Below, piece after piece: positions 34,130-43,638 of a DNA stretch of 64,000 nucleotides. The position numbers were made by a program, and so were the translations under genes. The stretch comes from Cyanophora paradoxa (lineage: Eukaryota; Glaucocystophyceae; Cyanophorales; Cyanophoraceae). Location of the stretch: contig QPMI01000053.1 in NCBI GenBank assembly GCA_004431415.1, positions 1-64,000 on the forward strand, read 5' to 3'. The number at the start of each line of letters is the position of its first letter. Within the stretch, counting starts at the first letter, position 1. The notes beneath the pieces are model-generated. The model had not been told where the DNA came from and ran no database searches. It worked only from the letters and a program-made list of their open reading frames with translations.

Positions 34130-34580
34130 CTGCGGCGGTTGCGTTTCAGCGCGCGGCGGTTGCGTTTCAGCGCGTTTAAAAGCGTGCGCAAGGAGTGCGA
34201 GCTCGGCATTCTGCGTTGGGCGAGAGCAGCTGCGCATGCAGCTCGGCGGCGCCGGTGCGTGGCGCCGGCGCTGCGTCCTCGGGCGCTGTCATCCTCGAGC
34301 TCGCGAGGTGCGATGGCCTTCAGATCTGGGCTCTCCCAGGATCGCTAACGCTCCGTACGCGTGGCTCTCGCGCGCAGATTACGATTACGATTTTTACGAT
34401 CGCAGGATGAATTAGCTGCGCTAGCTAGCTCTCCCTCCGGTTGGTTGACCACCAACCGCTTCCGCCCACAGTCTTGTGCGGCGCCGGTTAGCGCGTGGAC
34501 CGGATAGAGGGGCTCCGTTCCCCAGGACACTCCCTTTGTTCACAGCGTCGAAGTCGTGCCGTATGCACGTAGTGTGTGCT
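34130..34580 (-). repeat. Inverted duplication, arm 2
   Basis: Partner of 23,750-24,265. It ends 45 bp before the COQ9 start codon and so provides most of the LST8-COQ9 divergent intergenic region. Its last part (CACGTAGTGTGTGCTGTACC and GTGTCACAGGCCGAGTTTG) also recurs at 51,484-51,566 and 19,269-19,316. Confidence 0.9.
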
Positions 34581-34624
34581 GTACCCGTAGACGCGTGTGT
34601 CACAGGCCGAGTTTGTTCAATTGC

Positions 34625-35614
34625 ATGCTTGCGAGGCGAATCGGAGCCTGCACCCGCGCCGCCGCTGCGGCGCGCGCCCCGAAGAGTCGTGGCCTGCTGG
34701 CCGCACGCCACGGATCATGCTCTCTGCACGTAACCAGCTACGTCCATCGGAACGCAGCCGCCGACGAGCGCTCGCGGGAACAACACGCTGACGCCAGGGA
34801 GGCGGGCGATGCGTCTGGCGCCGGTCAGGATCCGAAAGAACGCATTCTTGAGCGCGCTCTTGGCCTCGTCCAGCGCATGGGTTGGACCACAGAGGCGCTC
34901 GCGGCGGCGGCGTCCGAGCTCGGGTATTCCCATATGGCACACGGCCTGTTCCCGCGCGGCGGAGGGGACCTCATCTTGTTTTTTGTGCGCAAGTGCAACA
35001 GGGAACTCTCACGCCAGCTACAACACCGTGACCTGCAGTCGTGCGTGCACGCGCCTCGAGCCTGCCCGTACTGCAGTGGCTCAGTCTGTGCGCAGCTTGA
35101 AAGTGCGAGATCGCATTAAGACCGCTGTCCGCATCCGCCTCGAGATGATGTCACCTCTGATCAGCTCTTGGCCCCAGGTGCTTTCCTCGTCTTCGATGCT
35201 CACATTCTCTCTTGGCAACCGCACGGCAGGCAATGGCGACACTTGCGCTTCCCCAGAACGCCCCCGATGCAGCCCAGGAACTTGCATTCCTTGTGGATGA
35301 CATGTGGCATTACGCTGGCGATTCAGCTGTCGATGTGAGCTCTTTCTTGACCCTTCCTGCTTGATTTCGAAATTCTCACGACTTCACAGATCAACTGGTA
35401 TACAAAGCGTGGACTCCTCGCTGGCGTTTACACGGCAACAGAGTTGTACATGTTGACGGACTACTCATTGAATTTCGAGGATACGTGGCGGTTTCTGGAT
35501 CGCCGTGTAGATGACGTCATTCTCGTTGGACGAACCCTCAACCAAGCCTCGGCAGGCTCCGCGGATTTTCTGGGCTCAGCGCTAAGAAGTCTCGGTTCTC
35601 TCTTTGCTCGTTAA
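34625..35614 (+). CDS. COQ9: Ubiquinone biosynthesis protein COQ9
   Basis: COQ9 is a mitochondrial lipid-binding protein needed by COQ7 in coenzyme Q synthesis. Four exons agree in frame and give 277 residues: 34,625-35,027; 35,077-35,177; 35,230-35,334; 35,390-35,614. The first about 50 residues are Arg/Ala-rich without acids (MLARRIGACTRAAAAARAPK), as in a mitochondrial targeting peptide. The TetR-like start of the family reads RILERALGLVQRMGWTTEAL then SHMAHGLFPRGGGDLILFFV. The conserved C-terminal part reads [20 protein letters not shown] and LTDYSLNFEDTWRFLDRRVD. The upstream region is a duplicated repeat arm. Confidence 0.95.
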
Positions 35615-35655
35615 TGGAGATGTGCACGTCTTAGCTAGCTTTAGGCATACGTGCG

Positions 35656-35682
35656 TATTAAGTACGTGTCCAAATGCTAATC
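35656..35682 (-). mobile_element. Solo end of the inverted-repeat element
   Basis: TTAAGTACGTGTCCAAATGC matches the right terminus of the element. No sub-terminal block is present. It is about 45 bp past the COQ9 stop. Confidence 0.6.
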
Positions 35683-35770
35683 AGCTGGAGCTATCTGGGG
35701 GTTGCGATTACGGTTGAGGTCTATAGGCTCCGTACTTCGTACTTAGTGGAATAGAGTCTAGGTCTATACT

Positions 35771-36388
35771 GCTCTTTCTAAGCGACGGGCGCGCCGGACC
35801 TCCTACCTACAGCGCTTTAACTGTACCCGTGCTGTTTGGGTGAGTAGGGCTATGCCTTGCAAGGGTAGCCCTTGCGGTCAAGGCCACTTTTTGGGCGGTC
35901 AAGGGTGCCTTGACAAGGGTGGACTTCGCATCAAGGGCCCCTTAAGGGTTCGCCATACAAAAAATTTGTATGGGAGAGCATGTGCACCGGTACCCCATGA
36001 CCCCCCTACGCAGACCAGATTGGTGGAAAACAGCTTAGTTTTGACCAATAAACGTTGTCTAGATTGAGTGCAAGGTAGTAGATCATGTATCTGATCGAGT
36101 TTATAGCTCTGAGTTGAGTTGCTCTCGAGCTCGCTTCACGTTTTGTATGGCGCATTTTTTGTATGGGGAACCCTTAAGGGCCCTTATTCAAGGGCGACCT
36201 CCGGTCAAGGGTACCTTGTCAAGGACGACCAAACCCTCAAGGCGTACCCCTATGGGTGAGAGCGTAACCCGCAGGGACTGGTGCCCTGATGGAGAAAAGG
36301 GGATGGGAGCCTAGCTAGCTACGAGCTGAGCAGGCGCTTCGCGTCCACACCCGTGCCGTAGCGGATCAGGATGCCCCTGCGAGAGTAC
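35771..36388 (-). mobile_element. Fanzor right-end copy A, interrupted by a MITE
   Basis: It starts GCTCTTTCTAAGC and runs to TGTTTGGGTGAG (35,844), then resumes at 36,253 with TGGGTGAGAGCGTAACCCGC. It continues through the last Fanzor exon (ILIRYGTGVDAKRLLSS on the minus strand) to the splice-acceptor side at about 36,388. The coding part upstream is absent. The flanking base before GCTC is T, as in all copies. Confidence 0.85.
35845..36252. mobile_element. hAT-like MITE, 408 bp
   Basis: The 8-bp sequence TGGGTGAG occurs directly on both sides (35,837-35,844 and 36,253-36,260) but only once in the uninterrupted Fanzor copies, so it is a target duplication. The ends are TAGGGCTATGCCTTG on the left and, inverted, TAGGGGTACGCCTTG on the right. 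TAGGG-type ends with an 8-bp duplication are the marks of the hAT superfamily. The interior has CCTTG/CAAGG words and two CCATACAAAA-type palindromes, and no ORF. Confidence 0.85.
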
Positions 36389-37444
36389 GATTACGATCGC
36401 TCAGTGCAATGTGACCGTTAGCGGCGACTTTGAAAAGCCACACCTGCCTGCGCTGCCCGATAGCCGTCAGCTCATAGGTTGACCGCCTGCGCTCAATAGT
36501 GTCCTGCAGGCAGGGAGATGCCGCTGCTGCTCGCTGGGCGCCCGCGCTACGAGGCTTGCGCGACGCGGCCGCGGGGGCGGTGCGGGTCGGTAGGCGGGGA
36601 GTGTCTCGCGGCATTCCAGAACGCTCTTGGATGCTATACTATCACTTCTGGTCCCCGTGCGTCAGTTTGAGTTTGGCGAAACGCGGGCAAGGGTTGTTGT
36701 TCCTGTGATGGCGGCACTGGGCGCGCGTCCCTTTGGCTGTACAACTCGTCAAATTAGCTTTATCAGCGATTGCGGCCAGAAGCGCGCATCTTTGTCGGAG
36801 TTTGATCTCCTACAAAATGGCAGCCAGGCCGTCGTCGAGAAGCTCGGCCTCTCGGGGCCCGTTGCGCTGTTCCGCGAGTTCGATCATCAAGGCAAAGACC
36901 TTTCCTCGTTCTTCTACGCGGCCGATCTCGACTCGAAGGCGCCGGCGGATTTGAAAAAAGCGCGCGACTTTTTCAGATCCTCGCAGATCGGCTACGTGTA
37001 CCGGGCCATCATGCGCAGTGAGCATTTTGCGCATACTTTATTGAGTTCTTTCGGCGCGTGACCGGAGCTCGTGGCGCAGGCGCTCCCTCGGCGGATCCGG
37101 AGTCGCCCAGCCGTCAGCCTGCTGGGGATCCACTGCTGGACGAGTCGCCCACCTGGACGAGTCGCCCACCAGAGGCCTTATTTATGCATGAAATTGCATA
37201 AGGATCCAGCTAGGATCAAGGTCCTGAGATTGCGATTAGATCTAGAGGTGCTGAGGGGCAGCTGCCCACAGATTATGGGGTACAAGTACGATTACGATTA
37301 CGATTACGTCCAATCCGTCACACTCAGTTGCCAATCCCGTCTAACCCGGTCTGACAAAATGACCAGTCTGCTGTAAGCGTGCCGGGAAACTCATGAAGAC
37401 CGAAGGGCCTTCAAGGTGAGCAGGCGCTTTGCCGGATGATGACT
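36389..37444. other. Gap holding the second copy of the 501-bp duplication
   Basis: 36,389-36,650 contains a possible gene remnant on the minus strand (ERRRSTYELTAIGQRRQVWL), unassigned. 36,654-37,154 is the duplication. 37,155-37,440 is low-complexity (CGATTACGATTACGATTACG) and the 3' flank of TAF7. Confidence 0.5.
36654..37154 (+). repeat. 501-bp recent duplication, copy 2
   Basis: A nearly identical copy of 19,346-19,846. It keeps exon 1, intron 1 and the start of exon 2 of the hypothetical gene but lacks all later exons, so it is a truncated gene copy. A 14-bp unit GGACGAGTCGCCCA is doubled at its right edge (37,137-37,168). Confidence 0.9.
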
Positions 37445-39797
37445 CTATAATTGACCTTCCGCTTTGAGGGTCTCCAGCTTCTCACGCTCCTTCTCCAAGA
37501 GTTTCTCCTGTGCATCCTTCTGTTGGAGAAAGCGGCTCTGCAAGGACCAATTTGGCAACAAAATCCGTATAGCAGTGACAGGGGAATAACCTTCAGGATG
37601 GGATTTGGTGCCGATGCTGCATGGGAAGCAAGCTGCTCGATTTTGCTTTCGATTGAAGATATGCCCTCCTCGCACGCAGAGACTCGTCGTTTCAGATCTT
37701 CACTCCTGATATAGCTTCATGCCAAATGATTGAAAAAGAAGACCAAAAAAAATCGCACATTTCACGAGTTCTTGGACTCATCTCGCACTGAGCTGTGTTG
37801 CTGTTGTCGGCCCCATCACCTTCCAAGGCCTCACCAATAGCATCGCCATGGCCCTCTATGCCGATCATCAGAACTTGCTCATCGTCATGACCTATGCGCT
37901 TGTGTTGGAATTGTCTGCGGTTTTTCAAGAGGGGGTAGTGAAACCTGATGCAGGCTCTTCCCCAATGGCGGGCTTCTCCGTCAGAAAAGCATCGTCCTGA
38001 GGTGCATGAGATCCTGCTTCTTAACGTGAAACTTACGACAACTCGCACAATCAAATTCTCAAGAAGCAGGTCTCCTCCATCGTCATAGACAGCACCAAGT
38101 TCTTGATGCTCGGTTTGCACCTCAGTCGGAAGCCCTTGTGCAACAGCATCTTCATTACACTCGTTAGACTTCGCTGTGAAATTCGCTGGTTTTGGCACCT
38201 TCCAGAGAGACCTCGCTTTGAATCTGCATATCAGGGTCGAGAGGGGCGAGCTCTGGTGCTGCAGGTTGTTCCGCTGAAGAATCAGTGACTACTGCTCCAC
38301 TTGCCGAAACTGCAGCTGCTGCAAGATCCTTTTTCAAGCGCCGCTCATTCTTTCGCCTGCGATTCAGACACAGAGGGGGTTACAATAAAAGAAAGGGAGG
38401 AGTACATTTGGAGTACTTACTTCCGCTTCTCTTCTTTGCGTTTTTTCCTGATTGCACGGATTCGCCGCCTCTGCTCTTCTTCGGGAAGATTCTGCAGTTC
38501 CGCTTCAAGCTCTGCGCGCTGCAACATGTTCAGCCTGGCAACAATGAACTCAGACATTAACCAAGAACCTGCTCTGAGCTGAGGCGAAGGCTTGCAATCA
38601 GTGCTTCCACGGAAACGAGCTGTTTACTTTGTGCCGCGGGTGTTGAAACTGACTCTGCTCCTGAGGCAGCCGATCCCGTCAATAAGTCTTCATGTGTAGG
38701 CAATGCAGCAGCAGCGTTATCTGGCAGCCATCAGGGTATACGGAGAAATGCATGATGCCTTCCGTACCCAAGTCACTCTTTACGCTCTTCTTCCGTTTTA
38801 ATAATATCGACGCCTGAGCAGCGGGTGTCTCTCCTGCACCGGCCATAATTCCAGAAGCTGTGCTGGCAGTGTCTGGAAGCATGAGCTCATATTGACCCTG
38901 TATTGCAGCGGCAACTTGGTCCATGCCATCTTCCTGTTAAAGAATTCACGACACAAAATCCGGGAGAGTTGTTTCCGAAACTTACAGGAGGAAGAGCGGG
39001 CGATGGTGCCACCGGTGGCTGATTACTCTCATCGACCAATGCGTCTGCACATCAGTTCAGCAAAGCATTCTGTCAGCAAGAGGGATAAGGCTTGTTCACT
39101 TTATATACTCACCAAGTGACATAGCGTCGACTGGGCACTTTTTCTTCTTCTTCTTCTTTCTTGCGGAAGCATTGGCACTGATGTCTTCCTCGACAAGTTC
39201 GTACTCTGGAGCACCGGATCACGGCAAAAGAACAATCGATCTCAAAGACTCCGCACCTATTCCGTCGTTTGCTTGCTTGTTCATGATCCGCAGAAGGTGT
39301 TTTTGAGTTTGGGCGAGGAGAGATTGCTGGGAGCTTCATCAGACACGAACTGCAGACAAATATGAAAAGATACCCACATCAATCTTCTGCCTTGGACGCC
39401 ACCGTCTCCTGCGGATGTCCCGACTGGCAGACGTCAGGCCGTCCTTCCACTCCCCATCCCATGCACCCGGGCCGTCCTCATGTACGACTATCATCTGGCC
39501 GATATCCGAGCTCTTCAGAAGCGTGCCCTTGTCGTACACTTTGTGCGTTTCGACAACACATGGCAGGTCCACAAGATGGCACTGCAAAGTAGTTTCGTTG
39601 AAGCGGAACTGTCCAACTCGACCACCTGTTCACGGCTCGAGGTGCGCGACGATGCTCGCTCGTGGGCGCGCACCCTCGCTGAAGGTGAAGTCCGCGTTCA
39701 TGTCGCCGCCTCTGCGCATCGCCTCCCGCAGCCGCTCCGCCAGCGCCGGCGGAACCCGCAGTACGAGCTGCTCTTCCGCCTGAACGCGTGTGAGCAT
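37445..39797 (-). CDS. TAF7: TFIID subunit TAF7
   Basis: TAF7 is a subunit of the general transcription factor TFIID that binds TAF1 and restrains its activity until initiation. The minus-strand start at 39,797 reads MLTRVQAEEQLVLRVPPALA and RLREAMRRGGDMNADFTFSE; an in-frame ATG at 39,878 would add 27 residues. A 42-bp intron inside the codon series RASI|FRFNETT restores the alignment with human TAF7. The signature follows: CHLVDLPCVVETHKVYDKGT then SSDIGQMIVVHEDGPGAWDG and KDGLT. Later exons carry acidic, basic (ARKKKKKKKVPSRR) and coiled-coil parts. The last exon reads SRFLQQKDAQEKLLEKEREK and ends LKAEGQL. The final intron and exon also occur as a captured fragment at 25.3 kb. Confidence 0.9.
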
Positions 39798-39902
39798 CCG
39801 ATTGCGTTGTTGCAGCGACGACGCACCATAGATCGCTAGCGGTCTGATCCGTCTGACCGGCCTTCGACGCGTACCCAAATAAACGCTCGACGCTGGGCGA
39901 AG
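39798..39902. promoter_or_regulatory. Bidirectional promoter, TAF7/MPC1
   Basis: Only about 105 bp separate the two divergent start codons (about 25 bp if the longer TAF7 start is used). There is no TATA box; GACGCGTACCCAAATAAACG lies in the middle. The arrangement implies a shared promoter. Confidence 0.55.
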
Positions 39903-40452
39903 ATGGCGAGCCGTCTTCTGACCCCTGAATGGCGGAACTACTTCAGTGCGTCGGTTTCGATACTAATGGGGGCCAGCAGAGCGCCGGGCACGCGCGCTTG
40001 ATGGCGTCGCAGTTCGGGGGCGCGCTCTTGTCGCCGCGGCTGATGCGTTGGCCGTGCATCGCAGTGAGCACGCACTTCTGGGGCCCTCTCGCGAACTGGG
40101 GGTTCGTCGTCGCTGGCCTCGTTGACATGCAGAAGCCCGAAGATCAGATCTCGGGCCCCATGACCTCCGGTGCGCGTTCTGTTTAGAGCGGAACCTGTAT
40201 AGCGACGCTCGCACCTTGCCCGTGACACCGCAGGACCCATCTAGTGAGCGCGCATTCTGCCCGTGCCCCGTGCCGCTGACCACCTTCCACCATGGTCCGT
40301 CCGCAGCACTGTGCGTGTACAGCCTTCTGTTCATGCGCTTCGCTTGGAAGGTCCAGCCGCGCAACATGCTCCTCTTTGCGTGCCATGGATCAAACGAGGC
40401 GGTTCAGCTCTATCAGCTCAGTCGAAAGATCAAGTATGAGTGCGTCGAATGA
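39903..40452 (+). CDS. MPC1: Mitochondrial pyruvate carrier subunit 1
   Basis: With MPC2 it forms the inner-membrane carrier that brings pyruvate into the matrix. Three exons (39,903-39,945; 40,065-40,169; 40,307-40,452) give 97 residues, the family's usual size. The sequence runs [14 protein letters not shown], then [57 protein letters not shown] and [14 protein letters not shown]. It follows human MPC1 in order, including the STHFWGP.ANWG and KVQPRN.LLFACH motifs. Two to three short membrane segments are expected. Confidence 0.96.
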
Positions 40453-40884
40453 GTGATCATGAGGGGCCGCGCATGATGATGAGTGATGGGCCGCGCAGGA
40501 TGAGTGATAAGAGTCAGAAGGCGTAATTTTTTTGCAGCAATTTATTTTTATTTGTAGCATCAGGGCCCCTGTGGCCAACATTCCACGCCAACACTAGCTG
40601 TGTCAGAGTCTCAGGGTGGTGGCTGTCGTCTTGGGGTGGCGGCCGAAATTCCTACGGGCTAGCTAGCCGCTGAGCCTAGTAGCCCTTGAGACCTGCCGGG
40701 TGGGCAGCCTGCACCAGAGGCACCTGCCGACCCCGGGGTCCCTATCCGACTGCTCAGCGACCACGCACTCCTGACTGCGATTCGGAGGACAGCCCTCAGG
40801 GCCTACACCCGCTGCCCCTTCAACAAGAAGGCTAGCGCTGCCTCCCTCTTGGGAGGAGGCCCTCGCAAACGGGCTTGTGACACT
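40453..40884. other. Intergenic, 3' flanks
   Basis: Short repeats of TGATGAGTGATGGGCCGCGC follow the MPC1 stop. A T-rich AATTTATTTTTATTTG patch near 40,540 may be its polyadenylation region. Nothing else is seen. Confidence 0.5.
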
Positions 40885-41079
40885 GCTCTTTCTAAGCGAC
40901 GGGCGCGGCCGGACCTCCTACCTCAGCGCTTTAACTGTACCCGTGCTGTTTGGGTGAGAGCGTAACCCGCAGGGACTGGTGCCCTGATGGAAAAAAGGGG
41001 ATCGGATCCGGAGCCTAGCTAGCTACGAGCTGAGCAGGCGCTTCGCGTCCACGCCCGTGCCGTAGCGGATCAGGATGCG
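40885..41079 (-). mobile_element. Fanzor right-end copy B
   Basis: It runs from GCTCTTTCTAAGC to GCGGATCAGGATGCG, where it passes directly into the TCGAAAGTTGGACG satellite. The last exon (RYGTGVDAKRLLSS) and the conserved 3' region are present. It carries a small insert (GGATCGGATCC) near 41,000. It shares its inner break point with copy G at 63 kb. Confidence 0.85.
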
Positions 41080-41087
41080 TCGAAAGT

Positions 41088-41200
41088 TGGACGTCGTAAT
41101 CGCAACGTTAACTTAGTAACTCTGATTCCGATCGTAATCGCAACTCTGATTCCGATCGTAATCGCAACTCTGATTCCGATCGTAATCGCAACTCTGACAC
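41088..41200 (+). repeat. 24-bp tandem repeat
   Basis: Four copies of CAACTCTGATTCCGATCGTA followed by ATCG, preceded by GTAATCGCAACGTTAACTTAG. The same words form the satellite at 43.2-43.6 kb and the flank of Fanzor copy G. Confidence 0.9.
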
Positions 41201-41537
41201 TGCTCTATTGTTTCCCCCTAAGGGCCCGGTGCATTCCGGGTTCCAGCACGTAGCGTGGCTTTTGCTGCCGTGGGAAGAGCACCCCTGCCCTTTCTAATTT
41301 GAAGTCAGCTTCGAGCATTGGGCGCGAACTGAATTGCAAAAGCGCATCCATAGTTTTTTGGCAACTCATTCTCGAGCGGGCCGCGCTCAATGATGCATTT
41401 CAGACGCGATCGACAACATCTCGACTAGCTGTTCTGACGAGCTGTGCTTCCCGATCCTGCGAAACATTGTACACAGTGAATCGATTTACGACCCAGTAAA
41501 TCGATTTACGACGAATCAAATATGTGCGTACGCTTCT

Positions 41538-41756
41538 TCATTCTCGAGCGGGCCGCGGCGCGGCGGGCGGGCCGCGCTCGATGATATCGGCGAGCACTCG
41601 TGTGGACTGCCAGATATCTACGCCGCGCACGTTAATCCGTCGCCGCCGAGCGCGGTCTATGTCCGCACCTTGATGCAGCTTGAAGTAAGCCGCAGCTCCG
41701 CCGACAGCGCACCCCGCGAAGAACGACGCGAGCTGCGACCTGATTCCTTGGAGCAT
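41538..41756 (-). CDS. Small hypothetical membrane protein with duplicated exons
   Basis: The minus-strand start at 41,756 reads MLQGIRSQLASFFAGCAVGG then AAAYFKLHQ, one possible membrane segment. Removing a GT-AG intron (GTGCGGACATAG to GCGGCGTAG) joins it to DIWQSTRVLADIIERG. Pieces of the same two exons recur at 41,780-41,870 (exon 2) and about 42,283-42,355 (exon 1), so the locus has been internally copied. The family is not recognised and the 3' end is uncertain. Confidence 0.4.
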   Translation of the reverse strand: MLQGIRSQLASFFAGCAVGGAAAYFKLHQGADIDRARRRRINVRGVDIWQSTRVLADIIERGPPAAPRPARE

Positions 41757-42442
41757 TTCGCTCTCTGACGCGACCTGATTCTGGCTTTCTGACGTCGGCG
41801 AGCAATCGCGTGGACTGCCAGATACCTACGCCGCGCACGTTGATCGACCCCGCGGACACGTGAGAGAGAGAGCAAGTAAAAGACACTCCCAGGACTCGAA
41901 ACCGAGTCTGGGTGGTGATAAACATATTGCTCTCAAAAAAAGAAAATAACAACCCGTATGAAGACCCTACCCGAGACGTAGGATCTCATACAGGAAACAA
42001 ACCTGACCTTCCCATACTGACCTGCTCCCTATCAGGACACGTACGCGCGAGGGCGACACGTCGGGGGGTACACCGCCGTCTCTGCTCTGCCTGTCTGGGC
42101 CAGCGCCTCGACGGCCACGCGTCTTTGACTCTAGCGATCGTAATTTGACTCTAGCGATCGTCATTCTTCCGATCGTAGCAAACAGTCCAGACGATCGTAA
42201 TTCTAGACCTTCAAGGGCTTCTCGGTCGTAATTCGGTGCGGTCGTAATCGTGCGCGTGTACGCGTGGGCTTGTCTGGGTCTATGTGCGCACCTTTATGCA
42301 GCTTGAAGTAAGCCGCTGCTCCGCCGACAGTGCACCCCGCGAGTAATCCAACGCTCTCTCAGTGACTCTCCGACTCAGCCGCTCAGACCCGCTTAGGGCC
42401 GCTCTCGGGCTGGGGGTACGCGGCGATTGACTGCATTCGTCA

Positions 42443-42556
42443 AGAATTAGTATATAGGAAGGTCAAGAATTAGAAATGCGTGTGCTGTGCACGTGGGTAC
42501 GTGGTGTGGATGCCCTCCTCGGAATGCCAAGGCCGCCGGGCTGTGCTTATATGTAT
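42443..42556 (+). pseudogene. POLR1A: Copy of the POLR1A 3' end
   Basis: It contains GAAGGTCAAGAATTAG (the last codons and stop of POLR1A) and downstream words GCGTGTGCTGTG, GGTGTGGATGCC and GGCTGTGCTTAT in the order found at 59,904-59,965. Short insertions have been added (for example ACGTGGGTACGTG). It runs directly into an inverted-repeat element arm, exactly as it does at 59.97 kb. Confidence 0.75.
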
Positions 42557-42825
42557 AGCATTTGGACGTCGACACGTACTAAAGACGTGGGCTGCAAGTG
42601 TGCACGTGGGATGTGCACTGCGGCCCCGTACGCGTGGCCGTGCACGTGGGCCCACGTGCACTAGTACTGGGCCAGCCCATCAGCGAGCTGGCCGGCCGGG
42701 CCCTGCGTGGAGCTGGCCTGAGTGTAATGCGCCTCCCCGCCGACACTCTGGCTAGCCAGATCTAGAGCTACAGCTGCAGGTGCCCGCACGTGCACGGCGG
42801 TTGTGCCACGGTGGCATCGCGTTTT
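42557..42825 (+). mobile_element. Inverted-repeat element, left arm with palindromic insertions
   Basis: Starts CATTTGGAC, then an inserted GTCGAC, then ACGTACTAAAGAC. A second insertion, built of GTGCACGTGGGCCCACGTGC, sits within the GGCCCAGCCC block. The rest follows the copies at 18.2 and 61.6 kb through CTGGCTAGCC and AGGTGCCCGCACG. Confidence 0.8.
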
Positions 42826-42894
42826 TTTTTGCTTTGGTTTGAACCACTGCCTCCCTCAAAATTCATGCATGGCGCATATTCAAAGAACCTATTT

Positions 42895-43178
42895 GCTCTT
42901 TCTAAGCTACGGGCGCGCCGGACCTCCTACCTCAGCGCTTTAACTGTACCCGTGCTGTTTGGGTGAGAGCGTAACCCGCAGGGACTGGTGCCCTGATGGG
43001 GAAAAGGGGATGGGAGCCTAGCTAGCTACGAGCCGAGCAGGCGCTTCGCGTCCACGCCCGTGCCGTAGCGGATGAAGATGCTCCTGCGAGAGGTCTGTGC
43101 GATCAGTACGATTACGATCGCGATCGGGCGGCGCTGGGAGGGCGAGCCGGCCCTAGGCCTAGACGGAAAATTACGCCG
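42895..43178 (-). mobile_element. Fanzor right-end copy C
   Basis: It starts GCTCTTTCTAAGC, includes the 3' region and last exon, and continues into the terminal intron as far as GACGGAAAATTACGCCG. There it joins the GTTGGACGAAA satellite. It carries GATGAAGATGCTCC where copies D and F have GATCAGGATGCCCC, a change shared with copy E. Confidence 0.85.
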
Positions 43179-43600
43179 AAAGTTGACGAGTTGGACGAAA
43201 GTTGGACGAAAGTTGGACGAAAGTTGAACGTCGTAATCGCAACGTTAACTTAGCAACTCTGATTCCGATCGTAATCGCAACTGGACGAAAGTTGGACGAA
43301 AGTGGACGAGTTGGACGAAAGTTGGACGAAAGTTGGACGAAAGTTGAACGTCGTAATCGCAACGTTAACTTAGCAACTCTGATTCCGATCGTAATCGCAA
43401 CTCTGATTCCGATCGTAATCGCAACTGGACGAAAGTTGGACGAAAGTGGGACGAAAGTTGGACGAAAGTTGGACGAAAGTTGGACGAAAGTTGAACGTCG
43501 TAATCGCAACGTTAACTTAGCAACTCTGATTCCGATCGTAATCGCAACGTTAACTTAGCAACTCTGATTCCGGTCGTAATCGCAACTCTGATTCCGGGCC
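43179..43600 (+). repeat. GTTGGACGAAA / TCGTAATCGCAAC satellite
   Basis: Three higher-order units, each with runs of the 11-mer GTTGGACGAAA followed by GAACGTCGTAATCGCAACG, TTAACTTAGCAACTCTG and ATTCCGATCGTAATC. It begins exactly at the inner break of Fanzor copy C and ends just downstream of the FKBP gene. Confidence 0.9.
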
Positions 43601-43638
43601 GTATTCCTGTCCAACCTATTTGCAAGGAAGACTTTTTT

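Noticed and set aside
41205-41390. Minus-strand ORF MSAARSRMSCQKTMDALLQF as a separate gene
   Set aside because: No splice or family support; it may be a displaced 3' exon of the small membrane protein gene, but frame continuity could not be shown.
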